Below are positions 51,361 to 59,620 of a DNA stretch of 64,000 bases, piece by piece; positions within the stretch are counted from its first letter, which is position 1, and each line of letters starts with the position of its first letter. Made by a program: the position numbers and the translations under genes. Under the pieces are notes generated by a model. The model worked only from the letters and a program-made list of their open reading frames with translations, made no database searches and was not told the origin of the DNA. The stretch is from Ralstonia insidiosa (GTDB taxonomy: Bacteria; Pseudomonadota; Gammaproteobacteria; Burkholderiales; Burkholderiaceae): positions 1,054,001-1,118,000 of the forward strand of contig NZ_VZPV01000002.1 in assembly GCF_008801405.1 (NCBI RefSeq). Direction: 5' to 3'.

Positions 51361-52575
51361 TCAGCGCACCATCTGGTTGATGTCGAGAATCGGCATCAGC
51401 ACGGCCAGCACGATCAGCAGCACCATCACGCCCATGCTCAAGATGAGTGCGGGCTCCAGCAGACCGGTGATGAACAGCGTGCGGCGCTCCAGTTCGCGTG
51501 TTTCGCCCTCGGCTGCGCGGTCCAGCATGGGGGCGAGGTTGCCGGTGGATTCTCCCGAGCGGATCAAGTGGACCAGCACCGGCGGAAACCGGTTGGCATG
51601 CGCCAGCGCCCGCGAGAGCGATGTGCCTTCACGGACGCGGCTGATGGCGTCTTCCACGTTCTGGCGCAGCACCACGTTGTTGAGCGTCTCACCGGCGGCT
51701 TGTAGCGCCCGCAGGATCGGCACGCCCGCGCTGATGAGAATTGCCAGCGTGCTGGCAAAGCGCGCCGTGTTGTAGCCGCGCACGAGCCGGCCGACCAGCG
51801 GTGCACCGAGCAGCCAGCCGTGCCACGCTTGTCGGGGGCCAGGGCGCCGCAGCAGGCGTTTGACACCCACGCCGATGCCCACCGCAACCATGGCAGCCAA
51901 CCAGCCCCAGTCGCGGGCGAAGTCACTGCAGGCCAGCATGACGATGGTCAGTGTCGGCAACTTCTGCTTGGTCGTCGTGAACACCCCCACCACCTGCGGC
52001 ACCACGTAGGTCAGCAGGAACACGACGATGCCGAATGCCACCACGGTAACGACGGCCGGGTAGGTGAAGGCCAGCTTGATCTTCTGCGTGAGCGCGTTGC
52101 GGCCCTCGATGTAATCGGCCAGGCGTGAGAGCACCACGTGCAACTTGCCCGTGTGCTCGCCGGCGGAGACGAGGGCGCGATAGATGTCAGGAAAGTCACG
52201 CGGATGGCGGGCGAGCGCACCGGACAGCGATTGCCCGCCCACTACCTCCGAGCGCAGCGTGCTGATGAGGTCGCGTACGTAATCGCGTTCGGCTTCAGCC
52301 GCCAGAGCGGACAGTGCTTCGTCCAGCGGCAGCCCGGCCGTCAACAGGCTGGCCAGTTGGCGCGTGAACAGCGCTTGCTCGGTGGTGCCCAGGCGATGGC
52401 CGAGCAGCCCGTTGAGACTGGTGCCGGCGGTGCGCTCGGCCACGGCCGACACGTCGATCGGCGTCATGCCACGCGAGCGCAGCAGGGTGCGCGCGCCGCG
52501 GCTGCCGTCGGCGTCGATGACGCCACGGCGCAGTTGTCCGGCCGGCGTGACGGCCTCGTAGCGGAAGGTCGGCAT
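51361..52575 (-). CDS. gspF: Type II secretion inner-membrane platform protein GspF
   Basis: The 404-residue protein has two repeated T2SF domains and transmembrane helices at about 165-190, 215-235 and 372-398. Segments include FTRQLASLLTAGLPLDEAL and the repeat FASTLAILISAGVPILRALQ. GspF links the ATPase to pseudopilus growth. It is the first gene of the gspF-H-I-J run. gspC, D, E, G, L, M, N and O are not in the window. Confidence 0.93.
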   Translation of the reverse strand: MPTFRYEAVTPAGQLRRGVIDADGSRGARTLLRSRGMTPIDVSAVAERTAGTSLNGLLGHRLGTTEQALFTRQLASLLTAGLPLDEALSALAAEAERDYVRDLISTLRSEVVGGQSLSGALARHPRDFPDIYRALVSAGEHTGKLHVVLSRLADYIEGRNALTQKIKLAFTYPAVVTVVAFGIVVFLLTYVVPQVVGVFTTTKQKLPTLTIVMLACSDFARDWGWLAAMVAVGIGVGVKRLLRRPGPRQAWHGWLLGAPLVGRLVRGYNTARFASTLAILISAGVPILRALQAAGETLNNVVLRQNVEDAISRVREGTSLSRALAHANRFPPVLVHLIRSGESTGNLAPMLDRAAEGETRELERRTLFITGLLEPALILSMGVMVLLIVLAVLMPILDINQMVR

Positions 52576-52697
52576 GAGCGAGAACGGGCGAGAACTGCGG
52601 GTTCATCAGCAAAGCCGGACCGACTCTAGACAACAAAGATGGCGCTGCGGTGTGCGAAAGTTTGCACAAGCGTGTCAGTGCGACATGCGCGGCAGAA

Positions 52698-54116
52698 TCA
52701 GGCCCGCTTGCGCGCCGGGCGCCGGCCCATCTCTTGCAGGAAGGCCTGAGCGCGCGCCTCGCTGGTGTAGGCCGTGTTGATCCGCACCCAGGGCGAGACC
52801 TCCAGGTTCGGCCGGAAGTAACTACCGGGCGCCAGCGTCACGCCATGCTGTTCCGCCGCAGTCACAAGGTCCCGGGAATCCTCCACGTGCGGCACGCGCG
52901 CCCACAGGAAGTTGCCGCCGGGCGGGTGGTGAAACACCTCCCAGCCCGCGTCGGTCAGCACATCGAGCGAGGCGATGATCGAATCGCCGATGCGCTGGCG
53001 CAGCCGCTCGACGTATTTGCGATAGGCGCCGCGTTCCAGCAATGTGGCGACAACGGCCTCTGCAAAGCGCGAGCCACCCACGCTGGTGAGCATCTTCACG
53101 TCGGTCAAATCCTGCACGAGATCGCGCCGCGCAATCAGGTAACCCACGCGCAGCGATGCCGACACCGTCTTGGAGAACCCGCCAACGTAGATCACGTGTT
53201 CGAGCTGGTCCAACGTAGCCAGCCGCGCGGTCGGGTCGCCCTGGATGTCGGCAAAGATGTCGTCTTCCACAAATACGAAGCCGTGGCGCCGCGCCAGCTC
53301 CAGCAGGCGGAACGCCACCGGCGGTGACAGCACCGAGCCCGTCGGGTTGTGCAGCACGCTGTTGATGAAGAACAGCTTGGGGCGGTGCTCGCGCAGCATC
53401 GCCTCGGTCACTTCCACGTCGGGGCCGTCGGCGGTGCGAGGAATGCCGACCAGCTTGACGCCATGCAGGCGCAGCAGGCCAAACACGTTGTAGTAGCCCG
53501 GGTCTTCTACAAACACGGTGTCACCGGGTTTGAGCAGATGGCGGATGACGAGGTCGATGGCTTGGCTGGCGCCCACCGTCATCATCACATTGGGCAGCTC
53601 GGCCTGGATGCCCAGTTGGCGGGCGCGCATCATGATCTGCTGGCGCAGCGCGGTGTTGCCCAGCGGCGTGGCGTAGTCGATGACGGCTTCCACGTCGGTG
53701 CGCGAGACCTGACGGATGGCCTGCGTGAGGCCGTCCAGGTCGCGCCAGTCCGCCGGCACAAAACCGCCGCCCAGCTTAAGTGACGCATCGGGGTAGTTGA
53801 ACTGCTCGAGGATGTGATCGGATTCGATCTCCGCCCGGCGCGGGTCAGACCAGCCGCGTCCTGCCCGCCCGGTCAGGCCGCTCTCGGCCACGTAGAAGCC
53901 CGAGCCGTGGCGCGAGTCCAGCAGCCCCAGTGACACCAGCCGGTCATACGCCTCGATCACCGGGAAGCGGCTGATGCTGTACTCGGCCGCCAACTGGCGG
54001 ATCGACGGCAGCTTGGCGCCTGGCCGCACATCGTTGTCTCGAATCCACGCCTGCACGCCGGCCACGATCTGGTCAGCAATGGGCACGCGGGTGGTGGCGT
54101 CGATCAGGAGCTTCAT
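52698..54116 (-). CDS. MocR-type (GntR plus aminotransferase) regulator
   Basis: The 472-residue protein has an N-terminal GntR winged helix-turn-helix (about 1-75: LPSIRQLAAEYSISRFPVIEAYDRLVSLGLL) and a fold-type I aminotransferase-like domain with the PLP Lys in GGFSKTVSASLRVGY. MocR proteins sense PLP-linked metabolites and often activate a divergent gene. It is divergent from the rhodanese-epsC-encapsulin-desulfurase operon, so a sulfur or cysteine signal is plausible. A dyad overlaps its likely promoter. Confidence 0.9.
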   Translation of the reverse strand: MKLLIDATTRVPIADQIVAGVQAWIRDNDVRPGAKLPSIRQLAAEYSISRFPVIEAYDRLVSLGLLDSRHGSGFYVAESGLTGRAGRGWSDPRRAEIESDHILEQFNYPDASLKLGGGFVPADWRDLDGLTQAIRQVSRTDVEAVIDYATPLGNTALRQQIMMRARQLGIQAELPNVMMTVGASQAIDLVIRHLLKPGDTVFVEDPGYYNVFGLLRLHGVKLVGIPRTADGPDVEVTEAMLREHRPKLFFINSVLHNPTGSVLSPPVAFRLLELARRHGFVFVEDDIFADIQGDPTARLATLDQLEHVIYVGGFSKTVSASLRVGYLIARRDLVQDLTDVKMLTSVGGSRFAEAVVATLLERGAYRKYVERLRQRIGDSIIASLDVLTDAGWEVFHHPPGGNFLWARVPHVEDSRDLVTAAEQHGVTLAPGSYFRPNLEVSPWVRINTAYTSEARAQAFLQEMGRRPARKRA

Positions 54117-54156
54117 GGGCGGCAGCCCTCCGTAGCGGATGATGCAGAACAGTCAC

Positions 54157-54186
54157 ATGCAACTGTTCGTGAGTGATTGCATTGTA
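54157..54186 (-). promoter_or_regulatory. mocR promoter -10 and dyad
   Basis: On the minus strand TACAAT (54181-54186) is a good -10. ATGCAA (54157-54162) and TTGCAT (54177-54182) form a perfect 6-base dyad with a 14-base spacer, placed across the expected start point. This suits autoregulation by the MocR protein. The plus-strand promoter of the sulfur operon should lie further right, in the AT-rich stretch 54230-54285. Confidence 0.4.
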
Positions 54187-54333
54187 GCGACCCGCTGTGC
54201 AAGGGGAAGGCGCGCTGACCTCCGCCTTATGCGATAAACGTTGATCGAAGGGCGGTTTTATTCGTTTTATCAAATATCACCCACGGCTAGAGTGGGCTTG
54301 TCCATCATTCATTGTTGCCAAGCCGGAGGTCCG

Positions 54334-54858
54334 ATGTCTTCCAACCCTGCTCAAGCTGCCGCTGTTGCGCGTGATCCGGCCGTTCAGGCCGTGCTCGACA
54401 GTGTATTGGCGACGCCTTCTGACGCCCTGCTGGAGCGCGCACGCGCCCACGCTGCCGCACAAGGGTTGCGCTATGCGGGCGGTCTCTCACCGGCCGAGGC
54501 CTGGGCGCTGGCTAGCCGCGGCGAGGCCATCCTCGTAGACGTGCGCACCGCAGAGGAGCGCAAGTTCGTGGGCCGTGTGCCCAACACCGCGCATGTTGCC
54601 TGGCAGACGGGCCCCGCCATGCTCAAGAACCCGCGCTTCCTGCGCGAGTTGGAGAAGGCCGCGTCCAAGGATGCGGTGCTGTTGTTGCTATGCCGAAGCG
54701 GTAAGCGCTCTGCGGCGGCAGCCGAAGCCGCCGCAGCGGCAGGCTTCGCCAACGTGTTCAACGTGCTCGAAGGCTTCGAGGGCGATCTCGATGAACAGCA
54801 GCAGCGCGGCGAGGCCGGCGGCTGGCGCCGCTGGGGTCTGCCCTGGCAGCAGGACTGA
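54334..54858 (+). CDS. Rhodanese-domain protein
   Basis: The ATG at 54334 follows GGAGGT, giving 174 residues. A helical N-terminal region (about 1-45) precedes a single rhodanese domain (about 50-150) with the active-site loop LLCRSGKRS (Cys persulfide) and VDVRTAEER. Such proteins transfer sulfane sulfur. It is the first gene of the encapsulin-linked operon and could donate sulfur to, or accept it from, the cysteine desulfurase. Confidence 0.9.
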   Translation: MSSNPAQAAAVARDPAVQAVLDSVLATPSDALLERARAHAAAQGLRYAGGLSPAEAWALASRGEAILVDVRTAEERKFVGRVPNTAHVAWQTGPAMLKNPRFLRELEKAASKDAVLLLLCRSGKRSAAAAEAAAAAGFANVFNVLEGFEGDLDEQQQRGEAGGWRRWGLPWQQD

Positions 54859-54925
54859 AGTCCCGCGCTGGCGCGCAGCACCCAACCACAAGACCAATCA
54901 CTGAACACTGAACAGGGGAGCGACG

Positions 54926-55912
54926 ATGAGCGACAGCATCATCGCGGGGCGGCCTGCGCCCGTGCAAAGCGCCGGCTGGCAACTGGACCGCATTGTTAGC
55001 GAACTGCACACGGCGCGTGCCGACTGGCGTGCGCGCAACGGCCGTACGGAAGCCACGGGTCGAGAGCTGCCCTCGCGCGAGGCCGTGCGGCTGATCCTGG
55101 ACGCGCTGCGCGGGGCGCTGTTCCCCATGCGGCTTGGGCCGACGGACCTGCGCGAAGAGAGTGAAGACTTCTACGTCGGGCACACGCTCGATGCGGCGCT
55201 CAATGCTCTGGTCGCGCAAGTCCGGCTTGAGCTGCGCCACGCCGCACGCCAGGCTGGCGCACACGATGCCGACATCCATACCGATACCGACGCCGTACAA
55301 CTGGTGCGCGACTTCGCGGCGGCGCTGCCGGCGTTGCGCCGGTTGCTCGACACCGACGTGCTGGCCGCCTATCACGGCGATCCGGCCGCCCGCAGCGTCG
55401 ACGAGGTGCTGCTGTGCTACCCGGGCATCCTCGCCGTCATTCACCACCGCATTGCACATCACCTGTACCGCGCGGGACTGCCATTGCTCGCGCGCATGGT
55501 GGCCGAGACTGCGCATGCCGACACCGGCATCGACATCCACCCCGGCGCGCAGATTGGCAGCGGCTTTTTCATTGATCACGGCACCGGTGTGGTGATTGGC
55601 GAGACCGCCGTGATTGGCGAGCGCGTGCGCATCTACCAGGCGGTGACGCTGGGCGCCAAGCGCTTTTCTGCAGACGCCGAAGGCCATTTGGAGAAGGGCG
55701 CGCCGCGCCATCCGGTGGTGGAAGACGATGTCGTCATCTACGCCGGGGCGACCATCCTTGGGCGCATCACTATCGGGCGCGGCTCGTCCATTGGCGGCAA
55801 CGTGTGGCTCACGCGCAGCGTGCCACCCGGCAGCAGCATCACGCAGGCAAACGTGCAGAACGACGCGCAAACCGATGCGCTCCAAGCGCGCGGCGAGGTT
55901 GCCACGCGCTGA
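54926..55912 (+). CDS. epsC: Serine O-acetyltransferase, EpsC type
   Basis: The 328-residue protein has an N-terminal helical domain (about 1-180) and a left-handed beta-helix of hexapeptide repeats (about 195-300). The catalytic His/Asp region is present: DIHPGAQIGSGFFIDHGTGVVIGETAV, and a GGNVWLTRSVPPGS turn follows. It makes O-acetylserine from serine and acetyl-CoA, the precursor of cysteine. EpsC-type enzymes accompany family 2A encapsulins in many genomes. The next gene is 89 bases away, separated by a hairpin with a T-run. Confidence 0.92.
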   Translation: MSDSIIAGRPAPVQSAGWQLDRIVSELHTARADWRARNGRTEATGRELPSREAVRLILDALRGALFPMRLGPTDLREESEDFYVGHTLDAALNALVAQVRLELRHAARQAGAHDADIHTDTDAVQLVRDFAAALPALRRLLDTDVLAAYHGDPAARSVDEVLLCYPGILAVIHHRIAHHLYRAGLPLLARMVAETAHADTGIDIHPGAQIGSGFFIDHGTGVVIGETAVIGERVRIYQAVTLGAKRFSADAEGHLEKGAPRHPVVEDDVVIYAGATILGRITIGRGSSIGGNVWLTRSVPPGSSITQANVQNDAQTDALQARGEVATR

Positions 55913-55946
55913 ATCGTCACGCGCCCATTCCCGTTTTTTCCACCGT

Positions 55947-55975
55947 GCTCCACCTGTAGGGCGGAGCGCATTTTT
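55947..55975 (+). terminator. Hairpin with T-run between epsC and the shell gene
   Basis: GCTCCACC (55947-55954) pairs with GGCGGAGC (with one mismatch; right arm 55959-55967), followed by GCATTTTT. It lies 26 bases before the encapsulin start and could terminate or attenuate read-through from epsC. Confidence 0.5.
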
Positions 55976-56001
55976 CCTCAAATGAAGTTGGGAGTCATTG
56001 C

Positions 56002-56946
56002 ATGGCAGAAGCAGATACCCAGGACGTGCGCACCGCGCTAGGCGACAGCGCCGCACGCCAGTTGGCGAACGCGACCAAGACCGTTCCGCAGTTGTCCACC
56101 ATCAGCCCGCGCTGGCTGGTGCACCTGCTGCAGTGGCAGCCGGTGGAGGCGGGCATCTTCCGCCTGAACCGCGTGAAGAATCCGCGCGATGTGCGTGTCG
56201 CCTGCTCGCAGCGCGACGAGGCGGAGGCGGAGTTGCCGCAAACCTTCGTCGATTACGAAGACCAGCCGCGCGAGTACTTCCTCAACGCGGTGACGACGGT
56301 GCTGGACGTGCATACCCGCGTGTCCGACCTGTACAGCAGCCCGCACGACCAGATTCAGCAGCAGCTGCGCCTGACCATCGAGACCATCAAGGAGCGTCAG
56401 GAAAGCGAGCTGATCAACAACCCCGACTACGGCCTGCTGGCCAATGTGGATGAAACGCAGCGCATCTCCACGCTCACCGGCGCGCCCACGCCGGACGATC
56501 TGGACGAGCTGATCACCAAGGTGTGGAAAGAGCCGGCGTTCTTCCTCGCGCATCCGCTGGCGATTGCCGCGTTTGGCCGCGAGTGCACGCGCCGTGGCGT
56601 GCCGCCGCCCACCGTCAGCCTGTTCGGCTCGCAATTCATCACCTGGCGCGGCCTGCCGCTGATCCCGTCGGACAAGGTGCCCATTGACGAGAACGGCCGC
56701 ACCAAGATCCTGCTGCTGCGCGTGGGCGACAAGCGCCAGGGCGTGGTCGGCCTGTATCAGCCGGGTGTGGCGGGCGAGCAGAGCCCGGGTCTGTCGGTGC
56801 GCTTCATGGGCATCAACCGGAACGCCATCGCGTCGTATCTGATTTCGCTGTATTGCTCGCTGGCCGTGCTGACCGAAGATGCGCTGGCGGTGCTCGAAGA
56901 CGTGGAGATCGGCAAGTACCATGACTACCCCGACACCTACAAGTAA
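56002..56946 (+). CDS. srpI: Family 2A encapsulin shell protein (SrpI-like)
   Basis: The 314-residue protein matches, by length and sequence, the SrpI group of HK97-fold encapsulins without a cNMP-binding insert (family 2A). Recognised segments are the N-arm SARQLANATKTVPQLSTISPRWLVHLLQWQPVE, the central DQIQQQLRLTIETIKERQESELINN, and the C-terminal GLSVRFMGINRNAIASYLISLYCSLAVLTEDALAVLEDVE. In studied bacteria this shell houses a cysteine desulfurase and is linked to sulfur starvation or elemental sulfur storage. The cargo gene begins inside its last codons (26-base overlap), a strong sign of co-translation. Confidence 0.93.
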   Translation: MAEADTQDVRTALGDSAARQLANATKTVPQLSTISPRWLVHLLQWQPVEAGIFRLNRVKNPRDVRVACSQRDEAEAELPQTFVDYEDQPREYFLNAVTTVLDVHTRVSDLYSSPHDQIQQQLRLTIETIKERQESELINNPDYGLLANVDETQRISTLTGAPTPDDLDELITKVWKEPAFFLAHPLAIAAFGRECTRRGVPPPTVSLFGSQFITWRGLPLIPSDKVPIDENGRTKILLLRVGDKRQGVVGLYQPGVAGEQSPGLSVRFMGINRNAIASYLISLYCSLAVLTEDALAVLEDVEIGKYHDYPDTYK

Positions 56947-58756
56947 CCCACCCGGCGTGAGTGGCCTGGCGCTGCCGACCGGTTTGCCTGACCCGGCCAC
57001 GCTGGCGCAGTTGGCCAACGCGTTCTTCACGGCGCTGCCAGGCAGCGAGCCGGAGCAGGCGATCGATCTGGCGCCGGCAGGTGCATCGCCGCAACTGAGT
57101 GCGTTGCCCGTTGCCGACGTGGCACCGATCGAGCCGCAGGTGCCTGTGCTCGGCGTGCCCACGCAGTACGCGGCGGCGCTGCCGCAGGCGGCATCCGGTC
57201 ATGGTCAGCCTGCACCGGCGCATCCCGTCTCGGCCCCGAGTTCGCCGTACTACTTTCTGGGTGAGGCGAGCGGCTACCAGTCCGCCGTGCCGCATGCGGG
57301 GGTGGCGGCGTCGGAGGCGGGTGTGCCGGATGATCGTGTCTCGGCGCAGCCGTTCCACCTGCCGGGTACCGATGCGCTCGCACGGTTGATTGATGGCGCG
57401 GCGGGCACGCCACCCGCTGGGCCGGACGCGTTGCGGCAGCCCGGTGGCGCGGCGCAGGCGGGGCAGTTCTACTTCCTTGCGCCGCCCACGGTGCCTACGT
57501 TGGAAGCGTCACGTGACACCAGCCACCAGCCGCATCGCGCCAGCACGTTCGACGTGCAAGCGGTTCGGCGTGACTTCCCGATCCTGGCCGAGCGCGTGAA
57601 TGGCCGGCCGCTGATCTGGCTGGACAACGCCGCCACCACGCACAAGCCCCAAGCGGTGATCGATCGGCTGGCGTATTTCTACGCGCACGAGAACTCCAAC
57701 ATCCACCGCGCGGCGCATGAGCTGGCCGCGCGTGCCACGGATGCCTACGAGGGTGCACGCAACAAGGTCGCGCGCTTCCTGGGTGCGAAGTCGTCTAGCG
57801 AGATCATCTTCGTGCGCGGCGCCACCGAGGCGATCAACCTCGTCGCGCAGACGTTCGGCCGCCAGCACATCGGCGCCGGGGACGAGATTGTCGTCTCGCA
57901 CCTGGAGCACCACGCCAACATCGTGCCGTGGCAGCAGCTTGCTGCGCAGGTGGGGGCGCGCATCCGCGTGATTCCGGTAGACGACAGCGGCCAGATCCTG
58001 CTGGACGAATACCGCAAGCTGCTGAGCAGCCGGACGAAGCTGGTGTCCGTTACGCAGGTGTCGAATGCGCTGGGCACGGTCACGCCGGTGCAGGAGATCA
58101 TCGCGCTGGCACATGCGGCCGGTGCGCGCGTGCTGGTGGATGGCGCTCAGGCGGTCTCGCACTTGCGCGTGAACGTGCAGGCGCTGGATGCGGACTTCTA
58201 CGTGTTCTCCGGCCACAAGATCTTCGGGCCGACGGGCATTGGCGTGGTGTATGGCAAGCAGGATCTGCTCGACACGCTGCCCCCGTGGCAGGGCGGCGGC
58301 AACATGATTGCCGACGTCACGTTCGAGAAGACGCTGTACCAGTCAGCGCCCGCGCGCTTCGAGGCCGGCACCGGCAACATTGCGGATGCGGTGGGGCTGG
58401 GCGCTGCGCTCGATTACGTCGATCGCATCGGCCTGGAAAACATCGCCCGCTATGAGCACGACCTGCTGGTGTATGCCACGCATGGGCTGTCGCGCATTCC
58501 CGGTTTGCGGCTGATCGGCACGGCCGCCAACAAGGCGAGTGTGTTGTCGTTCACGCTGGCGGGGTATCGCACGGAAGAGGTGGGTGCGGCGCTCAACCGC
58601 GAGGGCATCGCTGTGCGCTCCGGCCACCATTGCGCGCAGCCGATCCTGCGGCGCTTTGGGGTGGAAGCTACGGTGCGGCCGTCGCTGGCGTTCTACAACA
58701 CCTGCGAGGAGGTGGACGAACTGGTGCGTGTAGTGAGCGCGCTGGCGCGGCGCTGA
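56921..58756 (+). CDS. Encapsulin cargo: SufS-like cysteine desulfurase with N-terminal cargo-loading extension
   Basis: The ATG at 56921 lies inside the shell gene and gives 611 residues. Residues 1 to about 208 are Ala/Pro/Gly-rich, probably disordered, with two similar aromatic motifs (PYYFLGEA at 109-116; FYFLAPP at 183-189). These fit a cargo-loading domain. From about 209 the protein is a complete SufS-type desulfurase: PLP Lys433 in FSGHKIFGPTG, active-site Cys571 in SGHHCAQP, and a C-terminus at the usual length (about 403 residues). It takes sulfur from cysteine as a persulfide. A strong terminator follows. Confidence 0.93.
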   Translation: MTTPTPTSNPPGVSGLALPTGLPDPATLAQLANAFFTALPGSEPEQAIDLAPAGASPQLSALPVADVAPIEPQVPVLGVPTQYAAALPQAASGHGQPAPAHPVSAPSSPYYFLGEASGYQSAVPHAGVAASEAGVPDDRVSAQPFHLPGTDALARLIDGAAGTPPAGPDALRQPGGAAQAGQFYFLAPPTVPTLEASRDTSHQPHRASTFDVQAVRRDFPILAERVNGRPLIWLDNAATTHKPQAVIDRLAYFYAHENSNIHRAAHELAARATDAYEGARNKVARFLGAKSSSEIIFVRGATEAINLVAQTFGRQHIGAGDEIVVSHLEHHANIVPWQQLAAQVGARIRVIPVDDSGQILLDEYRKLLSSRTKLVSVTQVSNALGTVTPVQEIIALAHAAGARVLVDGAQAVSHLRVNVQALDADFYVFSGHKIFGPTGIGVVYGKQDLLDTLPPWQGGGNMIADVTFEKTLYQSAPARFEAGTGNIADAVGLGAALDYVDRIGLENIARYEHDLLVYATHGLSRIPGLRLIGTAANKASVLSFTLAGYRTEEVGAALNREGIAVRSGHHCAQPILRRFGVEATVRPSLAFYNTCEEVDELVRVVSALARR

Positions 58757-58776
58757 CATCAAGAAAGGAAGGTCTG

Positions 58777-58820
58777 CCGCCGATCCGATGCTTCGTGTGT
58801 CGGATCGGCGGTTTTCTTTT
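58777..58820 (+). terminator. Rho-independent terminator of the encapsulin operon
   Basis: CCGCCGATCCGA (58777-58788) pairs perfectly with TCGGATCGGCGG (58800-58811) around an 11-base loop, followed by TTTTCTTTT. It lies 20 bases past the desulfurase stop and may also serve the convergent ABC gene. Confidence 0.92.
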
Positions 58821-58822
58821 CA

Positions 58823-59620
58823 TCAGACGACGGTGCCAAGGTGGGTGAAGATTTCCGCACGCAATGCCGTCAGCCGTTCATGCTGGCGCGGGCGGATGAC
58901 GGCTGGCCCCGCAACGATGCGGGGTACGTCAACTGGCAGATCTGCCACGATGCGCCCCGGCTCGGGTGCCAGGACGAGGATGCGGTCGGCCAGGTGCAGT
59001 GCCTCGTCCACGTCATGCGTGACGATCAACAGCGTGGTGCCGTGTCGTGCCGCAAGCTGCAACAGCAGATCCTGCAGGCGCATGCGGGTGAAGGGGTCGA
59101 GCGCGCTGAAGGGCTCGTCGAGCAGCAACAGGGGTGGCTCGGTAAACAGCCCACGGGCAATCGCGGCGCGTTGCGCCATACCGCCGGACAGCGCCTTGGG
59201 TAGTAGCGCTGCCGCATCGGTCAGGCCGACTTCAGCCAGCAGGGCGCGAACGCGCGGGTCAGCCAGCGCGGCATCCCGGCGCAAGCCGGCCGAAAAGCCG
59301 ACGTTCTCGGCCACCGTCAGCCACGGCAGCAGGCGCGGTTCCTGGAACACGAAGCCGGTACGACCGGCGTGGTCGGCAGGGGCGTGCTGGTGCGCCGTGA
59401 CCTGGCCGACGTGGCCACACTCCAGACCCGCCACGATCCGCAACAGCGTGCTCTTGCCACAGCCGCTGGGACCCAGCACCACAACGACCTCACCGGCAGA
59501 CACGTCAAAGCGGATCGGCCCCAGCACGGTTTGCGTGCCGAACCGGAGTGCGTCCACGCGAACTTCGACCAGCGGTTGATCGGTGTGGCGCAGGAGGGAG
59601 GGATGCGTCGGAGCATTCAT
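58823..59620 (-). CDS. ssuB: ABC transporter ATPase, sulfonate/taurine type
   Basis: The 265-residue ATPase has Walker A GPSGCGKST, Q-loop FQEPRLLPW, signature LSGGMAQR, Walker B LLLLDEPF and switch His in VTHDVDEAL. Length and sequence fit SsuB/TauB. It overlaps the permease gene by 4 bases (ATGA). Order on the strand is binding protein, permease, ATPase. Closely related nitrate- or other sulfonate-type uptake cannot be excluded. Confidence 0.88.
   Translation of the reverse strand: MNAPTHPSLLRHTDQPLVEVRVDALRFGTQTVLGPIRFDVSAGEVVVVLGPSGCGKSTLLRIVAGLECGHVGQVTAHQHAPADHAGRTGFVFQEPRLLPWLTVAENVGFSAGLRRDAALADPRVRALLAEVGLTDAAALLPKALSGGMAQRAAIARGLFTEPPLLLLDEPFSALDPFTRMRLQDLLLQLAARHGTTLLIVTHDVDEALHLADRILVLAPEPGRIVADLPVDVPRIVAGPAVIRPRQHERLTALRAEIFTHLGTVV

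Noticed and set aside
56879..56920. Upstream extension of the desulfurase frame
   Set aside because: The added codons lie within the shell gene in another frame; ATG 56921 is the better start.
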